This document shows positions 59,721 to 64,000 of a DNA stretch of 64,000 bases, piece by piece (position 1 is the stretch's first letter; each line of letters begins with the position of its first letter). A program made the position numbers and the translations under genes. This DNA is from Misgurnus anguillicaudatus (Eukaryota; Chordata; Actinopteri; Cypriniformes; Cobitidae). Location: the NCBI RefSeq assembly GCF_027580225.2, contig NC_073356.2, forward strand, positions 8,153,001-8,217,000. The letters are read 5' to 3'. The notes under the pieces were generated by a model, which searched no databases, was not told the origin of the DNA, and was given only the letters and a program-made list of their open reading frames with translations.

Positions 59721-60869
59721 TCGGCTCGTGTTTCTTGCTTTCAGTCTTCTTTCACGCGCTTACATGTGTGACGCTAAACACCCATCACCAACAAACCATA
59801 GCATCTATCGTCACGTTAACAACATTTATAATCAATAAACAATAACAATCTTTCGAGATAAGATAGTTTTGTTATCTGACAATGTCTGCTGCTCTGCAGG
59901 TCCAGCCCAGTCTCTCTCTCTCAATGTGCTCTCAGTGGCTATTCAGTCATCAAACATGGTATCAAATCTTCTCATCATTGATGTGTACATCCAAACATTC
60001 TTGTGGGATTTACACGGACGTTATTCCTGTCGCCCGAGATTTCCGATTGATCGCCTGAAATAAGAGCAAAGAGCAGAGACGCATAAACGTGGCTTTTGTT
60101 CGTCTTTCCTATTGTGTTGCTTTCCTGTAGATGTGTGTCATGTAAAATATAACGTTCACGTGATCGCACGGCACTGACCACATAGCCTAAATAATCGCGA
60201 TGCCAGCACACTCCGTATACTGCTCATGAAAAATTTTATAAATAAATAAATAAATATGGTAAATATAAAAAATGGAGAGTAAAAAATACGGACGCTCCTC
60301 CCGCTGTATTCGTCAGAGGCGAAAAGCATCATGGGAAATGCAGTCCAGTGGCGCATTACCCAAATTCTAGCTAACGTTACAGATAGATGCTTGCGTAAGA
60401 AAAATACATAATATAATTATATAGTAATTTGGTCACATAGATAGTACAATAATAGTGCTGACATGTCCTATCTTGCAAAATCTGTGTATTCAAATTAGTT
60501 ACTATAATCTGAGGTAGAAGGTAAATTAAAGTGAGTCTGAAACAACTTAAAATAGAGTCGGAATAAACTGAGAACAGTGCCTAAATCTAAACACAAGAGA
60601 AACTAAACTAGTCCACTTGTACTGACAGTAAATAAGGTCCTAAGTTAGCCGCACCGGGTCAGAAGAGACAGATGCTGCTGTGATCTCACTGTAATGTTCT
60701 GCTAACGTTAGCAGCTAGCACACATACACAGACACACACACCCGGCTCCCTCTACAGCTGCTGTAAAACACATCATCACGCACTTCGCACATTCAACTGT
60801 GTGAACCCGCATTGACACAGGCTTCGGGTTGCCTTAATTTGGGGTTTGTCAGCACAGATCAGAGGGAAG
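59721..60869. promoter_or_regulatory. Shared fbxl19/ube2m upstream region
   Basis: About 1.2 kb between divergent genes. It holds a ZNF143/THAP11-like site (60326-60344) and a CA-rich leader before ube2m. No TATA box is evident for either gene, and no gene is seen inside. Confidence 0.5.
60326..60344 (-). promoter_or_regulatory. ZNF143/THAP11-type site
   Basis: The - strand reads ACTGCATTTCCCATGATGC, close to the ACTACAATTCCCANNATGC consensus that I recall for the ZNF143/THAP11 promoter element. It lies 525 bp before the ube2m ATG. Confidence 0.5.
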
Positions 60870-60984
60870 ATGATTAAACTTTTCTCGCTGAAACAGCAGA
60901 AGAAGGACGAGGAGTCTGCCGGGGGAACGCGAGCGGGAGTCGGCGGAAAGAAAGCGAGCGCGGCCCAGCTACGGATACAGAAGG
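60870..60984 (+). CDS. ube2m: NEDD8-conjugating enzyme UBC12, first coding exon (partial gene)
   Basis: UBE2M is the E2 that passes NEDD8 from UBA3-NAE1 to cullins. The exon reads [20 protein letters not shown], then [18 protein letters not shown], and ends in phase 1 (AAG G|GTACGA). The acetylated N-terminal helix [12 protein letters not shown], which docks on UBA3 and DCN1, is intact. The linker RAGVGGKK is slightly longer than the human one. The UBC core (starting DINELNLP) is not found in the remaining 3 kb, so intron 1 extends beyond the window. The ATG follows an AGAGGGAAG context. Confidence 0.93.
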
Positions 60985-62149
60985 GTACGAGAATAAAAAC
61001 AGCACAAAACACTCGTTTATTTTAGGCAGACACATTCACGGCGATGTAAACATTGCTTCCCCTCTACAGCAGTATGATATCTAAAGCAGTATGGTCATAA
61101 AAGCGATGTGAAGTGAAGGAAGAGAGTTAAGCTGCATTAGCCTTGACGCTAATGTTTATGACTCTGTCTAATATCGTTTTGACAACTTGATGATGTTGAA
61201 ATGTTATCATTCTGTAGACTCTTACATCTAAAGTCGTGGGTCTCAAGTCATTTGAGATGTAATAAAGAAAAAGACTAATGTGAGACAGTAGTTTAAATCA
61301 AACTCATAATATCGAGGCCTACACTACTGTATGTTTCTGTATACGTGTTTGTTCACTTCACAGCAGATTCTGGACTGAAAGTATACGAACAGCTTTAGTT
61401 TAAATGTATATAGCATTGAATCAGCAATAGTTAAGAGAGCATCGATATAAGACCTGTAAAAGCTGTAAGCTCTAGGTGGTCAGTGGTCCTGTTTGGACTC
61501 TGCTTTGTAGTTTGCATTGTAGTGAATCAGTCTGTCCATAGGTTGAACATGTTTAAGTATGTACAAGATCAGTTCCTATACTAGACAACATGACTGGAAG
61601 TGTTGCCGATAATAGATGTCAAGAAACATCTATTTCAGTTCCTCTAAAACAGATTCACATAAGGCTTTTAATAGTATAACGTTATATGAAAACGGGGCTG
61701 GGTGATATAGCAAAAATATCATTATTGATCAATGGCGATAATTTTCGATGATTTAATAGTGTTGCCAGTTTAAAGAGTATAATGAAAGAGGCCTAGAGAA
61801 AACAGAGGGGTTATAAACTATATTTGAAGGGCACCTATTATGCAAAATTAAATTTGGACAAATGTGAACACAACCACCCCTACAATGAAAGAATCCACCC
61901 ATTTCTCCTTTTATCCCCATTAAACCAAAGCAGTCTCATTAGACATACCATTTGGATTCTCTTATCAATGTGATGTCACATTGAACAAGCCCGGCCTATG
62001 ACCACTGACTGACAGTCCTGCATATAGTTTCCATAGTTACCGCCCTTAGTGAGTTGTACGCTGTATCTCATTAGTAAGTAACTATTGGCTTAGACTTTGT
62101 TCACAGGAATCAGATCTATTTGAACTAAAAGCACTCACTAGGTCTTTTC

Positions 62150-63415
62150 ACACTGCCCTTAACCCTGGGTTATCTTCGTTCTAAGCCCTGCTTTTAACCT
62201 TAGGTTACGGATCGTTTCACACATAATATAGAAGCGGGGTTATCCCTGAAGTTATTCCAGTGTTATGAATCCCTGTTCGGAAGCTCGGTTAGCCCTGCTT
62301 TTGTGGGGTTAACCCCGCATTGCGGTGCCAAATGCGTGCAGTGTGAAATGAAGTAGGGTTATGATGACCCCAACATAACATTAAATCAAAGGGTTCAGGG
62401 TTGCTTGATAATAACAGACAGGTTTGTAGGAGCAGGGTTGGAGACACTTGACCTAGCATTTAGGAATCAGTGATGCGCGGGTGCCTGCGGCCCTTGGTTA
62501 CGAGTCATCCAAAAATAGTTTTAATGATATTTGGGTCGCGTTCGGTCGGGTCGTTGCCAATTAACTATTTTAAACAATTACTACTTTTAAAAATGCGGGC
62601 CAGGAAGAGGGTCGGGAACAATTTTTTTTGCGGTTCGAGCTGCGGCCGGGTTAGTTGAAAACGTCGGTCGGGTGCTGTTTTTTTATACGTTGACCCGCGC
62701 ATCACTGAGTACGTTTACACGCACAGAATAAGCGGATAACTTTTAAAAATCTGCTTATTATAAAAAACAGTTTTCATGCGTTTACCGAGACTTGGAGATC
62801 TGTCAGGTTTCTCGCAGGTAGTGACATCACAGCCTATAGTACACAATAGTCGTTCAAAAAGCCGACGGCATATCTGTCTTAAGCTATATTGTTTTATCTC
62901 TTTTCGTGTCTCCAGAACCTGTAAATATAACATCAGTTTTTATTTTCGCAGTTTCTCTGACAACTGCTTTAGTCGAGGAGAGACTTTTATGCGTTACTTT
63001 GGGCTTACTTCTGCGTCTGACGTTTATCTTTCACATGTGGAGACATGCGCACATGGACAAAACCGTGAGAAAGCCGGTTAAGGTATTTACCTGCCACGCG
63101 AAATCGGGGTAATGAGCAAAACCTACCTGTGCCGATCGGTTTTTGCTTACACCGTTTATGGGCTTTCCCCAATTAAAGAATTTTTTTTACGCGTTTAAAT
63201 GACCCCACACGTTATCAGTTTATTAAGCATAATCAGCGTAAAACTGTGCATGTAAATGCATTCACTGTTAGGAATGCACAGTGTGAATTGTCATATTATG
63301 AATACCCAGGGTTATCTCTTAACCCCTGGTTAAGTATGAACAGTGTAAAACAAATAACACAGGATTCTGGTGTTTCGAATAACCCAGGGTTAACTATTTC
63401 CAGTGTGAATAGCCC
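62150..63415. mobile_element. TTCACACTG-ended element split by insertions, in ube2m intron 1
   Basis: Left AGGTCTTTTCACACTGCCCT with TTAACCCTGGGTTATC; right AACCCAGGGTTAACTATTTC then CAGTGTGAATAGCCCTT. These inverted ends are 1.25 kb apart because other repeats lie inside, including the element at 62469-62708 and a further inverted-end repeat from about 62709 to 63260 (GTACGTTTACACGCACAG ... GTGCATGTAAATGC). Confidence 0.65.
62469..62708. mobile_element. hAT-type MITE with CAGTGATGCGCGGGT ends
   Basis: CAGTGATGCGCGGGT and ACCCGCGCATCACTG are perfect 15-bp inverted ends. The flanking 8-mers do not match, so the target duplication has decayed or one flank was replaced by the next element. Confidence 0.8.
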
Positions 63416-63538
63416 TTATGTCTCTTTTGGTAAGGGGCTGAAGAGCTGTACCTCATTTGCATTTAAAAGTACAGATAAGAAAACAGCATGTTTTTGCTCC
63501 CATCGAAATAGGGAGATTTTGAACATGCTATAATAAGC

Positions 63539-63834
63539 AGGGCTCCAGACTGCCACCAAATTTGAGAGTGTGCCCCTAAATTTTACATCCAGTCGCACAT
63601 GTGCGACCAGTAAATTTGACCTTTTTTGTGCTGTAACACTGAATTTGAAACACCACATTGTACTTTCTGCATCTATCATCATAGTATTTATTAGTAATAC
63701 ATAATTTGTAGAAATGTCATTATTTGATTAGCATGTTGATTTACAGTGTGCGCCCCTAAATTTTTTGTTTGCGCCCCTAAAATTTTCAGTTGGGGGCCAC
63801 TGTGCTCCTAGTGAAAAAAGTTTGTCTGGAGCCC
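63539..63834. mobile_element. hAT-type MITE with CAGGGCTCCAGACTG ends
   Basis: CAGGGCTCCAGACTG and GTCTGGAGCCCTG are inverted. Inside, GTGCGACCAG and repeated GCGCCCCTAAATTTT words occur. No coding content. Confidence 0.75.
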
Positions 63835-64000
63835 TGATAAGTGATCTGTGGAGTACATTTCTGGACACACCAGAGACATATATTACATCTTGTAATAATG
63901 GGCATATAATAGATGCCCTGTAAATATAGTTTATTAACAAAACATAATAATGGGATGTAATGCTTAGTATGTAGGGAATAATTGACGACGGGCTGTTGAA

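Noticed and set aside
63416..63940. - strand frames at the window end as ube2m-neighbour genes
   Set aside because: They overlap a hAT-type MITE with CAGGGCTCCAGACTG ends and show no protein similarity.
61000..64000. Second exon of ube2m
   Set aside because: No DINELNLP or UBC-fold coding sequence could be found on the + strand; the exon must lie beyond the window.

Overview
The window is vertebrate nuclear DNA, almost certainly from a teleost and probably a cypriniform (carp or minnow-like) fish. The evidence is spliced vertebrate genes with GT-AG introns, codon-level matches to well-known vertebrate proteins, and a dense load of fish-type DNA transposons (Tc1-like, hAT-type with 8-bp target duplications, TTAA-target palindromic MITEs, L2-type LINE tails). 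The lineage call rests on pattern recognition, not on a search.

Five genes are supported. (1) The last two exons of a GH99 endo-alpha-mannosidase-like gene (maneal type, + strand, 644-2389), whose intron is filled with CTGT/ATCC microsatellite and whose last acceptor reads AA instead of AG. (2) utp18, a WD-repeat U3 snoRNP/SSU-processome protein, on the - strand from 23878 down to about 9411 in 12-13 exons. (3) nme2-type nucleoside diphosphate kinase, + strand, complete coding region 27574-29140, head-to-head with utp18. (4) fbxl19, encoding a CXXC zinc finger, PHD finger, F-box and leucine-rich repeats, on the - strand from 56690 to 42085, with a non-coding first exon near 59600 and a long 3' UTR reaching about 40340. 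(5) The first coding exon of ube2m, the NEDD8-conjugating enzyme UBC12, + strand 60870-60984, divergent from fbxl19; its remaining exons lie beyond the window.

Everything else is non-coding and largely made of repeats. 2.9-9.2 kb holds a dead Tc1-like transposon and palindromic MITEs. utp18 introns hold hAT and TTAA-type elements. utp18 intron 2 contains the most striking object in the window: about 116 tandem copies (3.49 kb) of a 30-bp CpG-rich unit, roughly 90 of them consecutive and identical, split by a 1,555-bp hAT-type insertion that duplicated 8 bp of the repeat unit. 30-40 kb is a repeat graveyard with nested hAT insertions, a head-to-head inverted pair of elements, a CpG-rich ~57-bp minisatellite and a degenerate THAP-domain fragment. 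fbxl19 introns carry two Tc1 remnants, several MITEs (two abutting at one shared TTAA) and a nested three-layer element.

The genes do not form a pathway. They are housekeeping or regulatory genes: ribosome biogenesis (utp18), nucleotide metabolism (nme2), CpG-island chromatin and ubiquitin-ligase function (fbxl19), neddylation (ube2m) and Golgi glycan trimming (maneal). The utp18-nme2 adjacency recalls the human 17q21 neighbourhood (NME1/NME2-MBTD1-UTP18). Exon boundaries were assigned by eye from splice sites, phase and protein similarity.
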